From the NCBI RefSeq assembly GCF_000622085.1, contig NZ_JHWL01000003.1, positions 186,001-250,000 of the forward strand: a DNA stretch of 64,000 nt, given 5' to 3'. Both the position numbers and the translations under genes were made by a program. The DNA is from Butyrivibrio proteoclasticus P6B7. Lineage in GTDB: Bacteria > Bacillota > Clostridia > Lachnospirales > Lachnospiraceae. Positions 44,595 through 53,533 of the stretch are shown piece by piece. Position 1 is the first letter of the stretch; each line of letters opens with the position of its first letter. Under the pieces are notes generated by a model. The model saw only the letters and a list, made by a program, of their open reading frames with translations, was not told where the DNA came from and did not search any database.

Positions 44595-46028
44595 ATGACA
44601 GTCACTATTGCTTCGCTAGTTTTTTTGATCTGTGCAGTCATAGTATATTACGTGGTTCCTAAGAGATTTAGGAAGTACTTTTTGTGCGCTGTAAGCTTGG
44701 CCTATGGGATTAAGCTCAGCGCACTTACTTTTATATCAGTTCTGATCACAGGCGTTCTGGCTTATCTTGGGGCGCTTATTATCCAAAAACTTCGAATTAA
44801 GGAAAAGACAATAGGCCTAAAGGTAGTGACATACTCACTTGTCGCCTTGTTTTCCTTAAGCCTTCTTCTTCTCAAATACATCCTTGCCTACAGCAGTTCT
44901 TTATTCCCAGAGGGATCTCTTTTGACAAAGGTCATCATGCCCTTCGGTTATTCATTCTACGTATTCCAGGTCATTAGCTACATCGTGGATGTAAAAAGAG
45001 GAACCACAGAACCCTCCAGGAATCCGATAGACGTCCTGTTATATCTTAGCTTTTTTCCCAAGTTCGTAAGTGGCCCAATTGAGAGATTTGGAAGGTTTGA
45101 AGCCCAGATAAAGGCCCTTCCGGATGTCAGGATTACAGATGTAACCAGATGGAAAAGAGCTATCTATTATCTCCTTTACGGGGCCTTCATGAAGCTGGTA
45201 ATAGCAGACAGGCTTGGAATCTACGTGGACAGGGTGTTTGATGGCTACCACCAGTATGGATTTATCATCCTTCTGGCAACGGCGCTTGCATATACAATCC
45301 AGATCTATTGCGACTTTGCAGGGTATTCCTATATAGCCATAGGGGCGGGCCTGGCCTTTGGAATAGAAATAGTAAAGAATTTTGACATGCCTTATTCAGC
45401 CAATAATATTACTGAGTTCTGGAGGCGCTGGCATATGTCCCTCAGCAGTTGGCTCACTGACTACCTCTATATACCACTTGGTGGCAACAGGAAAGGCCTT
45501 TTGCGAAAGCTTATAAACACCATGATTGTGTTCGTAATCTGCGGAATATGGCACGGGGCTGGGATTAAGTTCATATTCTGGGGGTGTCTACATGGAACCT
45601 ATTCTGCCATAGACAGCATCCTTAAGAGTAGGGGCGTGACCTTTATAAGGTCTGGAAGGCTAGGCAGGATCATTACTTTCATAGAAGTTTCTTTTGCTTG
45701 GGTGTTCTTTAAATCCACGTCTTTGATGAGCGGTCTTAAGTATTTTGTTTCGATGTTTAGAAATGGGCTTGGAATCGAGAATCTTTCTGTGGATTTGGCC
45801 AGAATTGAGTTAAAAAATATCGAAATTATTGTTATAATAGTATTGACGATTGCGATAACTTTGCTAGACAGGTTCTCGTATAACCGGGGGGTTAGCATTC
45901 CTGAGCTTGTGGCAAAGCAAAAGCAATCCGTCAGATGCGTTGTATTTTATCTGTTATTTGTAACTATTATGATATTGGGGATATATGGGCCAGACATGGG
46001 GTCAAGGCTCATTTACATGCAGTTCTAG
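44595..46028 (+). CDS. MBOAT-family O-acyltransferase (AlgI/DltB-like)
   Basis: 477-residue polytopic membrane protein with about 10-12 spans. The conserved MBOAT segments are present: NITEFWRRWHMSLSSWLTDY and the invariant histidine H320 in CGIWHGAGIKFIFWG. These proteins pass acyl groups (acetyl, alanyl) across the membrane onto extracellular polymers. ATG 44595 with GAGGGG upstream is preferred to a TTG 33 bases earlier. The gene begins an operon with the SGNH-like partner 10 bases on, the usual AlgI-AlgJ or DltB-DltD arrangement. The acceptor polymer is unknown. Confidence 0.92.
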   Translation: MTVTIASLVFLICAVIVYYVVPKRFRKYFLCAVSLAYGIKLSALTFISVLITGVLAYLGALIIQKLRIKEKTIGLKVVTYSLVALFSLSLLLLKYILAYSSSLFPEGSLLTKVIMPFGYSFYVFQVISYIVDVKRGTTEPSRNPIDVLLYLSFFPKFVSGPIERFGRFEAQIKALPDVRITDVTRWKRAIYYLLYGAFMKLVIADRLGIYVDRVFDGYHQYGFIILLATALAYTIQIYCDFAGYSYIAIGAGLAFGIEIVKNFDMPYSANNITEFWRRWHMSLSSWLTDYLYIPLGGNRKGLLRKLINTMIVFVICGIWHGAGIKFIFWGCLHGTYSAIDSILKSRGVTFIRSGRLGRIITFIEVSFAWVFFKSTSLMSGLKYFVSMFRNGLGIENLSVDLARIELKNIEIIVIIVLTIAITLLDRFSYNRGVSIPELVAKQKQSVRCVVFYLLFVTIMILGIYGPDMGSRLIYMQF

Positions 46029-46037
46029 GGGGTACAG

Positions 46038-47081
46038 ATGAAGGGGAATCTGTTAAAGGGACTGAGGTTACTAATACTCTTAATTGCAATTGGCGTCACG
46101 TATTTCTTCAGTGACAGACTGTTGAGTCTAAAAACATTGCATGGTATCTGCCAGGCCAGAGACATGTACGCTCAGCCGGAGAATACCATAGATGTGGTGT
46201 TTATGGGCTCTAGTCATGTACACTATAATATCAATACCGCCCAGATGTGGGAGGAATACGGTATTGCGTCTTACGATTACAGTTCTGCGGAACAGCCCCT
46301 GTGGGTTACCTACTACTATCTCCAAGAAATCTGCAAATATCAGAATCCCCAGTTAATTGTCTTAGATCTTTATTGTCCTGCCAGGTTCAAGGACGACTAT
46401 CAATATTACTATCTTACTGATAGCTTAAACGGCATGAAGTTTTCTCTTAACAAGGTTAAAATGCTGAATAGCTGCTGTGAGCCACAGAATCTTTTTGATT
46501 ATTTCCCATCAATAGTGACATATCATTCAAGATATTCCGAGCTTGAAGACGAGGATTTTGAGTATCTTTTGGCTTCAACAGAGGACAGGTCAAGCTTTAA
46601 GGGCTATACTCCTTACTTTAAGGTTTCACCCCAGAAAGAGCCTGAATGGGACTGCGATGCGTCTGGTGGACTTACTGCCAAGTCAGAGGAATACCTTTTG
46701 AAAATAATTGATTATTGCAGGCAAGAAGGGATGGACCTTTACCTTACAGTTACTCCATACCTCACCAGTAACGAGGATGAGCTTGTTTACAATAGGATCC
46801 ATGAGATCGCGGATGAACAGGGTCTTAACTTTGACAGTTCTAATTACAGCTACGAGGAGATGGGCCTTAACTTCAAGACGGATTTTAATGATGATTCACA
46901 TCTTAATTATTTTGGAAGCTGCAAATACACAAGTTATCTTGCCAAAAATATAAAGAATAGCTATGATATTCCTGACAGACGGGGACTTGATAAATGGGAG
47001 TCCTGGGACAGGCATGCTGCTGAGGTGCGTACCTACGTCAACAGGCAGCTGGCATCATCAAAAGATAAGAAGACGGGTTAA
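46038..47081 (+). CDS. SGNH-like, membrane-anchored acyltransfer partner (AlgJ/DltD-like)
   Basis: 347 residues. A single N-terminal span (about 10-24) and an extracytoplasmic SGNH-like domain: the serine-containing block MGSSHVHYN (S58/S59), the aspartate-histidine block DDSHLN near 284-289. It follows the MBOAT gene by 10 bases and probably takes the acyl group on the outside and passes it to a surface polymer. Sequence similarity to AlgJ/DltD is distant, so the pairing is argued from context and motifs. GGGGG ribosome site before ATG. Confidence 0.75.
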   Translation: MKGNLLKGLRLLILLIAIGVTYFFSDRLLSLKTLHGICQARDMYAQPENTIDVVFMGSSHVHYNINTAQMWEEYGIASYDYSSAEQPLWVTYYYLQEICKYQNPQLIVLDLYCPARFKDDYQYYYLTDSLNGMKFSLNKVKMLNSCCEPQNLFDYFPSIVTYHSRYSELEDEDFEYLLASTEDRSSFKGYTPYFKVSPQKEPEWDCDASGGLTAKSEEYLLKIIDYCRQEGMDLYLTVTPYLTSNEDELVYNRIHEIADEQGLNFDSSNYSYEEMGLNFKTDFNDDSHLNYFGSCKYTSYLAKNIKNSYDIPDRRGLDKWESWDRHAAEVRTYVNRQLASSKDKKTG

Positions 47082-47086
47082 TATAA

Positions 47087-47533
47087 ATGGCAAAAGAATC
47101 AATACTTTACATGATTATAGGAGCAGCAATCGTAATGATTGCTGTTTTTATATTCTACTGTATTAAGAAAATCAAGCAAAAACCACTGCCCATGGACGAG
47201 ATGGAGGGTCATGACTTTGAGTATTACTGCGCAGACCTGCTTAAGGCCAATGGGTTCATGGAGGTTGAGGTCACCAAGGGAAGTGGAGACTTTGGAGTGG
47301 ACATCCTGGCTGAGAAGGACGGAGTGACCTATGCTGTTCAGTGCAAGTGTTACGACAAGCCAATCGGCGTCAAGGCTGTTATGGAGGTCTACGCCGGAAG
47401 GGACTTCTACGGCAAGATGGTGGGAGTTGTAATGACTAACCAGTACTTCACCCAGCCCGCAGTGGACATGGCGCAGAAACTCAACATAATGCTCTGGGAC
47501 AGGGGCTATGTTGATGGCATGGAAAAGAGCTAA
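47087..47533 (+). CDS. Membrane-anchored Mrr-type restriction endonuclease-like protein
   Basis: 148 residues: one N-terminal span (about 8-26), a short linker and a Mrr_cat/restriction-endonuclease-like domain. The PD-(D/E)xK core is visible as E45 (HDFEYYCADLL), D72 (GSGDFGVDILAE) and Q85-x-K87 (YAVQCKC), the Q-x-K variant found in Mrr. Such small membrane-tethered Mrr proteins occur in Firmicutes with unknown roles in DNA metabolism or restriction; no DNA methyltransferase is near. It lies 5 bases after the SGNH gene and 17 before the glycosylase, apparently co-transcribed. Confidence 0.85.
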   Translation: MAKESILYMIIGAAIVMIAVFIFYCIKKIKQKPLPMDEMEGHDFEYYCADLLKANGFMEVEVTKGSGDFGVDILAEKDGVTYAVQCKCYDKPIGVKAVMEVYAGRDFYGKMVGVVMTNQYFTQPAVDMAQKLNIMLWDRGYVDGMEKS

Positions 47534-47550
47534 CAAGACAAGGAAGAGAT

Positions 47551-48354
47551 ATGAAAGTAACTATAAAGGATGATTTTGATCTTCAGAAAATAGCAGATAG
47601 CGGACAGTGCTTTAGATTCAACAAAGAGGGGGACGGGTATAGCGTCTTTTCTCTGGATAAGCATGTTTTTGTAAAACAGGTTGGTGAATGCGAGTACGAA
47701 TTTGATTGCACACAGAAAGAATTTGATGATTTCTGGTATTCCTACTTCGACATTGATACAGATTACAGACAGATTCGCGGTCGCATTGATCCCAAGAAGG
47801 ATCCGTATCTATTCAAGGCTTCTATTTATGGGGAAGGCATAAGGATCCTACGACAGGACCCTTTCGAGATGCTAATTTCTTTTATCATATCCCAGCGTAA
47901 GAACATTCCTGCCATCAAAGCATCTATTGAGAAGCTGTGCAGATTGGCTGGAAAAGAGATAGGGAAAGATAAGTTCTCTTTTCCCAGAGCGGAGGATATT
48001 GCAGCTCTTTCTTTAGAGGAGCTGTCTGGATGCAGCCTGGGCTACAGAGATAAGTATGTGCTTAGGGCAGCAGAAGCGGTAGCTCATAAGGATATAGATC
48101 TTTTTGAATGGGAGAAGTGCGACGATAAAGGGCTGATGGATAATCTGCTGGGATTATACGGAGTTGGAGTTAAGGTTGCCAACTGCGAGATTCTGTTTGG
48201 TTATCACAGGCTAGATGCCTTTCCGAGGGATGTGTGGATCAACAGGGTTCTTGAGAACAGATACCAGAAGGGCTTTGACTTTGAAAGGTATGCGCCATAC
48301 AACGGGGTGATGCAGCAATATCTTTTCTTTTATTCAAGGAATGAAAACCTATAA
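47551..48354 (+). CDS. 8-oxoguanine DNA glycosylase/AP lyase (OGG1-like, HhH-GPD)
   Basis: 267 residues with an OGG_N-type beta domain (about 1-80) and an HhH-GPD domain. The helix-hairpin-helix is LLGLYGVGVKVAN with the catalytic lysine K208 and the GPD aspartate D227 (FPRDVWINRV), so it should be a bifunctional glycosylase that excises oxidised purines and nicks the strand by beta-elimination. OGG1-type enzymes are rarer than MutM in bacteria but common in clostridia. Fourth gene of the 44.6-48.4 kb run. Confidence 0.9.
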   Translation: MKVTIKDDFDLQKIADSGQCFRFNKEGDGYSVFSLDKHVFVKQVGECEYEFDCTQKEFDDFWYSYFDIDTDYRQIRGRIDPKKDPYLFKASIYGEGIRILRQDPFEMLISFIISQRKNIPAIKASIEKLCRLAGKEIGKDKFSFPRAEDIAALSLEELSGCSLGYRDKYVLRAAEAVAHKDIDLFEWEKCDDKGLMDNLLGLYGVGVKVANCEILFGYHRLDAFPRDVWINRVLENRYQKGFDFERYAPYNGVMQQYLFFYSRNENL

Positions 48355-48361
48355 ATACACC

Positions 48362-48390
48362 TTGTTTCATGGGCTAAGGAATGGTAAAGT
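48362..48390 (+). promoter_or_regulatory. Possible promoter of pentose operon
   Basis: TTGTTT and TAAAGT at spacing 17, about 55 bases before the FGGY kinase start. Match to consensus is partial and no terminator separates it from the glycosylase gene. Confidence 0.35.
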
Positions 48391-48446
48391 TAAGCTACTT
48401 GATTATTATGATTCAAATTTTTATATAAGAGGATGGAGAAGGAAAA

Positions 48447-50042
48447 ATGGGTGATGTAAAAAGTTTGATAACAGAGGGGAAAACATTACTTGGTATAGAG
48501 TTCGGCTCTACCAGAATCAAGGCAGTTCTTACAGATTATGACTACAATCCACTGGCTTCTGGCTCACATGGCTGGGAGAACAGACTGGATAACGGCATTT
48601 GGACATATACTCTTGATGATATCTGGACAGGACTTCAGGATTGCTACAAGAATCTTGCTGCAGATGTAGAGAGTAAGTTTGGCGTTAAGCTTGAGAAGAT
48701 CGGCGCAATGGGATTCTCAGCTATGATGCATGGTTACATGGCCTTCGATAAGGAGGGCAATCTTCTTGTTCCATTCAGAACATGGAGAAATACTATTACA
48801 GAAAAGGCTTCTGATGAACTTACAGAAGTATTCGGATATCACATTCCTCAGAGATGGAGCATTGCTCACCTCTATCAGGCAATTCTTAATGGCGAGGAAC
48901 ATGTTTCTAAGATTGATTTCTTTACAACTCTTGCAGGTTACATTCACTGGCAGCTTACCGGAGAGAAGGTTCTTGGTGTAGGCGATGCTTCAGGTATGTT
49001 CCCAATTGATTCCAAGACTTGTGATTATAATGAGAAGATGCTGGATCAGTTCGATGAGCTGATCGCTGGTAAGAATCTTGGATGGAAGATCAGAGATGTC
49101 CTTCCTAAGTCTCTTCCAGCTGGTGTTTCTGCTGGTACACTTACTGCAGAGGGCGCTAGAAAGCTTGATCCTACAGGCACACTTGCTGCTGGAATTCCAG
49201 TATGTCCTCCAGAGGGCGACGCTGGTACAGGTATGGTTGCTACTAACTCTGTTGGAGTTAGAACAGGTAACATCTCAGCTGGTACATCAGTATTCTCAAT
49301 GGTTGTTCTTGAGCACAGCCTTTCAAAGGCATATCCAGAGCTTGACCTTGTAACAACTCCTAGCGGAGAAGAGGTTGCTATGGTTCACTGCAACAACTGT
49401 ACTTCTGACCTTAACGCATGGGTTGGCCTCTTTAGAGAGTTTGCTGGTGCCATCGGCAAGGACGTAGACGATGATACTCTTTACGGAACTCTTTACAGAA
49501 AGGCTATGGAAGGCGACGCGGATTGCGGCGGACTTCTTGCATATAACTATTTCTCAGGCGAGAGCATTACAGGCTTTAACGAAGGAAGACCTCTTTTTGT
49601 AAGAAGACCTGATGACAAGTTCAATCTCTCTAACTTTATGAGAACGCATCTTTATACAGCTCTCGGAGCTCTTAAGGCTGGAAACGATATCCTTATGAAG
49701 GAAGAGAATGTAAAGGCTGACTTCTTCTTTGGACAGGGCGGATTCTTCAAGGTTCGCGGTGTTGGTGACAGAGTAATGGCAGCAGCACTTAATACTCCTA
49801 TCAAGCTTATGGAGACTGCTGGAGAAGGCGGACCATGGGGCCAGGCTATTCTTGCAGGCTTTATGCTTCAGAAGTCTGAGGGTGAGACTTTAGAGAAGTT
49901 CCTTAACGAGAAGGTATTCGTATCTGGTAAGGTTGAGACCTTCGAGCCTATCAAGGAAGACGCAGAGGGCTTTGATAAATTTATGAAGGATTACAACGCA
50001 GGTCTTGCTGTAGAAAGAGCTGCTGTAGATTCACTTAAGTAA
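48447..50042 (+). CDS. FGGY-family carbohydrate kinase, probable L-ribulokinase/xylulokinase
   Basis: 531-residue sugar kinase of the FGGY family, ATP-dependent and cytosolic. Phosphate 1-like loop [12 protein letters not shown] near 16-27, the middle-domain [10 protein letters not shown], and the C-terminal [14 protein letters not shown] (adenosine motif) are present. Placement directly before araD argues for phosphorylation of a pentulose such as L-ribulose (or L-xylulose), since AraD then converts L-ribulose-5-P to D-xylulose-5-P. Sequence alone does not fix the sugar. First gene of the pentose operon, with GGAGAAGG ribosome site. Confidence 0.85.
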   Translation: MGDVKSLITEGKTLLGIEFGSTRIKAVLTDYDYNPLASGSHGWENRLDNGIWTYTLDDIWTGLQDCYKNLAADVESKFGVKLEKIGAMGFSAMMHGYMAFDKEGNLLVPFRTWRNTITEKASDELTEVFGYHIPQRWSIAHLYQAILNGEEHVSKIDFFTTLAGYIHWQLTGEKVLGVGDASGMFPIDSKTCDYNEKMLDQFDELIAGKNLGWKIRDVLPKSLPAGVSAGTLTAEGARKLDPTGTLAAGIPVCPPEGDAGTGMVATNSVGVRTGNISAGTSVFSMVVLEHSLSKAYPELDLVTTPSGEEVAMVHCNNCTSDLNAWVGLFREFAGAIGKDVDDDTLYGTLYRKAMEGDADCGGLLAYNYFSGESITGFNEGRPLFVRRPDDKFNLSNFMRTHLYTALGALKAGNDILMKEENVKADFFFGQGGFFKVRGVGDRVMAAALNTPIKLMETAGEGGPWGQAILAGFMLQKSEGETLEKFLNEKVFVSGKVETFEPIKEDAEGFDKFMKDYNAGLAVERAAVDSLK

Positions 50043-50149
50043 TTTCAATGCGCAGTTTTTAGCCGTATCAATTTGGTAAAAGCTGCGCATTAATTGAGAG
50101 GAATTATAGTTTCTTTGAAAATAAAATATTACTTGGAAAGTGAGGGAAT

Positions 50150-50845
50150 ATGTTAGAAGAACTTAAGAAAAAAGTCTATGAAGCAAATATTCTTTTACCT
50201 AAGTATGGGCTTGTAACATTTACATGGGGTAATGTAAGTGCCATCGACAGAGAGAGTGGTCTCTTTGTTATTAAGCCAAGTGGTGTGGAATATGATACTA
50301 TGACACCAGATGATATGGTGGTTATGGATCTTGATGGTAATAAGGTTGAGGGTAAGCTTAATCCTTCATCTGATACACCAACACATGTTGAGATCTACAA
50401 AGCTTTTAAGGAAGTTGGAGGAGTTGTTCATACACACTCTTCATATGCAACAAGCTGGGCTCAGGCAGGAAGAGATATTCCATGCTATGGCACAACTCAT
50501 GCAGATTACTTCTATGGCGACATTCCATGTGTAAGATGTCTTACCAAGGATGAGATTGAAAGCGCTTATGAGGAGAACACAGGACATCTTATTGTCAACG
50601 AGTTTAATCGTATGGGCAAGGATCCTATGGCTGTTCCAGCAGTTCTTTGCAAGAACCACGGCGTATTCGCTTGGGGCAAGGATGCTCATGAGGCAGTTCA
50701 TAATGCAGTAGTTACTGAGGAAGTTGCTAAGATGGCTTACAGATGTGAGGTGATCAATCCTCAGGTTCAGCCAGCACCAGCAGAACTTCAGGATAAGCAC
50801 TACTATCGTAAGCACGGCGCGAATGCTTACTATGGTCAAAAGTAA
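50150..50845 (+). CDS. araD: L-ribulose-5-phosphate 4-epimerase
   Basis: 231-residue class II aldolase-fold epimerase converting L-ribulose-5-P to D-xylulose-5-P with Zn. Zn ligands H94 and H96 in [12 protein letters not shown] plus a later histidine, the [21 protein letters not shown] start, and the C-terminal [13 protein letters not shown] are all characteristic. Follows the FGGY kinase by 107 bases in the operon; a double hairpin follows. araA (isomerase) is not in the window. Confidence 0.95.
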   Translation: MLEELKKKVYEANILLPKYGLVTFTWGNVSAIDRESGLFVIKPSGVEYDTMTPDDMVVMDLDGNKVEGKLNPSSDTPTHVEIYKAFKEVGGVVHTHSSYATSWAQAGRDIPCYGTTHADYFYGDIPCVRCLTKDEIESAYEENTGHLIVNEFNRMGKDPMAVPAVLCKNHGVFAWGKDAHEAVHNAVVTEEVAKMAYRCEVINPQVQPAPAELQDKHYYRKHGANAYYGQK

Positions 50846-50846
50846 T

Positions 50847-50930
50847 CACTTAGCGAGACGAAGTCGAGCTTAGTGTACTACTTTGTTCTGGCGAGCGAAG
50901 TGAGAGCAGAACTTCATTATTTTTTAATAG
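50847..50930 (+). repeat. Two adjacent stem-loops between araD and transketolase genes
   Basis: First stem CACTTAGC/GCTTAGTG (50847-50875, one mismatch), second GTTCTG/CAGAAC (50885-50912). The loops share a GCGAG...CGAAGT..GAGC pattern. A T-run (50921-50926) follows the second, so it can act as an intercistronic terminator. Confidence 0.6.
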
Positions 50931-50954
50931 TTATAGTTATAGATTGGAGGAATT

Positions 50955-51788
50955 ATGACAAACAAAGAATTGCAGAAAATCGCAAACGAAGTCCGCAAGG
51001 GAATTGTCACAGCTGTTCATGCAGCTAAGGCAGGACATCCAGGCGGATCACTTTCAGCAGCAGATATTTTCACATATCTGTATTTCGAGGAGATGAACGT
51101 AGATCCTAAGAACCCAGCAGATCCAGACAGAGATCGTTTCGTTCTTTCTAAGGGACATACAGCTCCTGGTCTTTATTCAGTAATGGCTCAGAAGGGTTAT
51201 TTCCCAGTAGAGGAGCTTAAGACTCTTCGTAAGCTTGGTTCAAGACTTCAGGGACATCCAAGTATGCAGTACCTTCCAGGCCTTGATATGAGTAGTGGAT
51301 CACTTGGCCAGGGAATCTCTGTAGCTTGTGGTATGGCTCTTTCTGCTAAGCTTGATAACAAGGACTACAGAACATATACACTCCTTGGCGATGGTGAGAT
51401 CGAAGAGGGACAGGTTTGGGAAGCAGCTATGTTTGCCGGATTCCGCAAGCTTGATAACCTTGTAGTTATCGTAGATAACAATGGTCTTCAGATTGATGGA
51501 CCAGTTGATCAGGTATGTTCACCATATCCTATTGATAAGAAGTTTGAGGCATTTAACTTCCATGTAATCAATGTTGATGCACATGATTTTGATGCTTTGA
51601 GAGCAGCCTTCAAGGAGGCTAGAGAGACTAAGGGTCAGCCTACAGCAATCATTGCACACAGCTTAAAGGGTAAGGGCGTATCCTTTATGGAAGGCCAGGT
51701 TTCATGGCACGGTGTAGCACCTAATGATGAAGAGTACGCTATTGCTATGGCAGATCTCGAAAAAATCGGACAGGCATTAGAAGCGTAA
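50955..51788 (+). CDS. Transketolase, N-terminal (thiamine pyrophosphate-binding) subunit
   Basis: 277 residues forming the first half of a split transketolase. TPP- and Mg-binding GDGEIEEGQVWEAA then NNGLQIDG lie near 140-175, and the SKGHTAPGLYS segment is typical. With the C-terminal subunit 13 bases on, it moves two-carbon units between pentose and hexose phosphates. GGAGG before ATG. Confidence 0.95.
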   Translation: MTNKELQKIANEVRKGIVTAVHAAKAGHPGGSLSAADIFTYLYFEEMNVDPKNPADPDRDRFVLSKGHTAPGLYSVMAQKGYFPVEELKTLRKLGSRLQGHPSMQYLPGLDMSSGSLGQGISVACGMALSAKLDNKDYRTYTLLGDGEIEEGQVWEAAMFAGFRKLDNLVVIVDNNGLQIDGPVDQVCSPYPIDKKFEAFNFHVINVDAHDFDALRAAFKEARETKGQPTAIIAHSLKGKGVSFMEGQVSWHGVAPNDEEYAIAMADLEKIGQALEA

Positions 51789-51801
51789 GTAGGAGGTTAA
51801 A

Positions 51802-52743
51802 ATGAGCGAAGTAAAGAAAATAGCTACAAGAGATAGCTACGGTAAAGAACTTATAGAACTTGCAAAAGTTAATGATAAGGTTGTAGTTCTTGATGCAGAC
51901 CTTGCTGCTGCTACAAGAACAGGTTGGTTCAAAAAGGAATTCCCAGATCGTCACATTGACTGCGGTATCGCTGAGTGTAACATGATGGGTATCGCTGCTG
52001 GACTTGCTACAACAGGTAAGATCCCATTTGTTAGTACATTTGCTATGTTTGCAACAGGACGTGCTTTCGAGCAGGTTCGTAACTCAATTGGTTATCCACA
52101 CCTTAACGTTAAGATCGGTGGAACTCACGCTGGTATCACTGTAGGTGAGGACGGAGCCAGTCATCAGTGTAACGAAGATCTTGCACTTATGCGCACAATC
52201 CCAGGCATGGTTGTTATGTGCCCAGCTGATGATATCGAGGCAAGAGCTTGTGTAAGAGCTGCAGCAGAGCATGTTGGCCCTGTTTATATCCGTTTTGGCC
52301 GTGCAGCTTGCCCTGTAGTTAACGACAGACCAGATTATAAGTTTGAACTTGGAAAAGGTACTGTACTTAGAGAGGGTACTGATGTTAGTATTATTGCAAC
52401 AGGTATTGGTGTTGGTGCTGCACTTGAGGCGGCTGAGAAGCTTGCTGCAGATGGCATCAGTGCTGAGGTTGTAAATATTTGCACAATCAAGCCTATCGAC
52501 AGAGAGCTTATTGTTGCAACTGCTAAGAAGACTGGTAAGGTTGTTACTGTTGAAGAGCATTCAGTAATCGGTGGTCTTGGAAGTGCAGTTTGTGACGTTC
52601 TTTCTGAGGAGTGCCCTACAGTAGTTAAGAAGATCGGTATGCAGGACAGATTCGGTGAGTCTGGATCAGCAGCAGATCTTGTTAAGAAGTATGGCCTTGA
52701 TGGCGATGGTGTATATGCATCAGTAAAGGAATTTTTAAAGTAA
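51802..52743 (+). CDS. Transketolase, C-terminal subunit
   Basis: 313-residue second half of the split transketolase: pyrimidine-binding domain (FVSTFAMFATGRAFEQ and the GEDGASHQ motif with the TPP-activating region) and C-terminal domain. AGGAGG before ATG. Last base of the stop codon is the first base of the rpe start. Works as a heteromer with the preceding subunit. Confidence 0.95.
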   Translation: MSEVKKIATRDSYGKELIELAKVNDKVVVLDADLAAATRTGWFKKEFPDRHIDCGIAECNMMGIAAGLATTGKIPFVSTFAMFATGRAFEQVRNSIGYPHLNVKIGGTHAGITVGEDGASHQCNEDLALMRTIPGMVVMCPADDIEARACVRAAAEHVGPVYIRFGRAACPVVNDRPDYKFELGKGTVLREGTDVSIIATGIGVGAALEAAEKLAADGISAEVVNICTIKPIDRELIVATAKKTGKVVTVEEHSVIGGLGSAVCDVLSEECPTVVKKIGMQDRFGESGSAADLVKKYGLDGDGVYASVKEFLK

Positions 52744-53396
52744 TGAATATTTTAAGTCCTTCAATTCTATCAGCAGATTTTACTATTCTTGGTCAACAAA
52801 TAGAGGAAGCAGATAGGGCAGGAGCCCAGTATATTCATATCGACGTTATGGATGGCATTTTTGTGCCATCCATTTCCTATGGTATGCCAGTTATTAAAAG
52901 TATCAGAAAGGCTACTGACAAGGTATTTGATGTACACCTTATGATCAAGGATCCCATCAGATATATTGAAGAGTTTGCTGAGATTGGCTCAGATATAATA
53001 ACTTTTCATCTTGAGGCAACAGATGACCCGCAGGCAGTAATAGACAAGATTCACAGCCTTTCCAAGAAGGCAGGACTGGCTATTAAGCCTGGTACAAGTG
53101 TAGAGACATTGGTGCCATATCTTGAGACAGTAGATATGATCCTTGTAATGACAGTAGAGCCTGGCTTTGGAGGACAGTCACTTATTCCAGAGAGCTATGA
53201 CAGGATCAGAAGAGTTCGTCAGATGCTTACAGAAAAGGGCCTTGATACAGATATCCAGGTTGATGGTGGAATATATTCAGGAAATCTTAAGGATATTTTG
53301 GATGCGGGTGCCAATGTAATTGTTTCTGGTTCCGGCATATTTAAAGGAAATATAACGGATAATACCAAGGAATTCCTTAGAATCATGGGAAACTGA
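52743..53396 (+). CDS. rpe: Ribulose-phosphate 3-epimerase
   Basis: 217-residue TIM-barrel metalloenzyme interconverting D-ribulose-5-P and D-xylulose-5-P. Motifs LSPSILSADF, HIDVMDGIFVPSIS, VHLMIKDP and the PGFGGQSLIPES signature are intact. Start ATG shares one base with the transketolase stop, so it is coupled. Completes the pentose operon: arabinose-derived xylulose-5-P, epimerase and transketolase link to hexose phosphates. Confidence 0.97.
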   Translation: MNILSPSILSADFTILGQQIEEADRAGAQYIHIDVMDGIFVPSISYGMPVIKSIRKATDKVFDVHLMIKDPIRYIEEFAEIGSDIITFHLEATDDPQAVIDKIHSLSKKAGLAIKPGTSVETLVPYLETVDMILVMTVEPGFGGQSLIPESYDRIRRVRQMLTEKGLDTDIQVDGGIYSGNLKDILDAGANVIVSGSGIFKGNITDNTKEFLRIMGN

Positions 53397-53413
53397 CATT
53401 AATGATTTATTCA

Positions 53414-53442
53414 TTGACAATTGTTTACATATAATTTATACT
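53414..53442 (+). promoter_or_regulatory. Strong promoter before phn operon
   Basis: Perfect TTGACA (53414-53419), 17-base spacer and TATACT (53437-53442). Transcription would start near 53449, only 14 bases before the terminator at 53463. Confidence 0.75.
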
Positions 53443-53462
53443 TTCCGAGGTATTAAGTGAAG

Positions 53463-53491
53463 AACTCATGTGGATACCACATGAGTTTTTT
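53463..53491 (+). terminator. Terminator between rpe and phnD, downstream of the promoter
   Basis: 11-bp stem AACTCATGTGG/CCACATGAGTT, 3-base loop, T-run. It can end the pentose operon, but also lies in the leader of the phn promoter. Confidence 0.88.
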
Positions 53492-53511
53492 GCTGAGTAA
53501 AATTAAATAGG

Positions 53512-53523
53512 GCCTATATAGGC
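53512..53523. promoter_or_regulatory. 12-bp perfect palindrome GCCTATATAGGC before phnD
   Basis: The palindrome lies between the terminator and the AGGAGG ribosome site (53524-53529) of phnD, which begins at 53534. It could be an operator or a structure near the ribosome site. Confidence 0.4.
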
Positions 53524-53533
53524 AGGAGGAATT

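Noticed and set aside
47087..47533. Type IV restriction system (Mrr)
   Set aside because: The nuclease core is seen, but the protein is small, membrane-anchored and has no DNA-recognition domain or partner, so a defence role is only one option.
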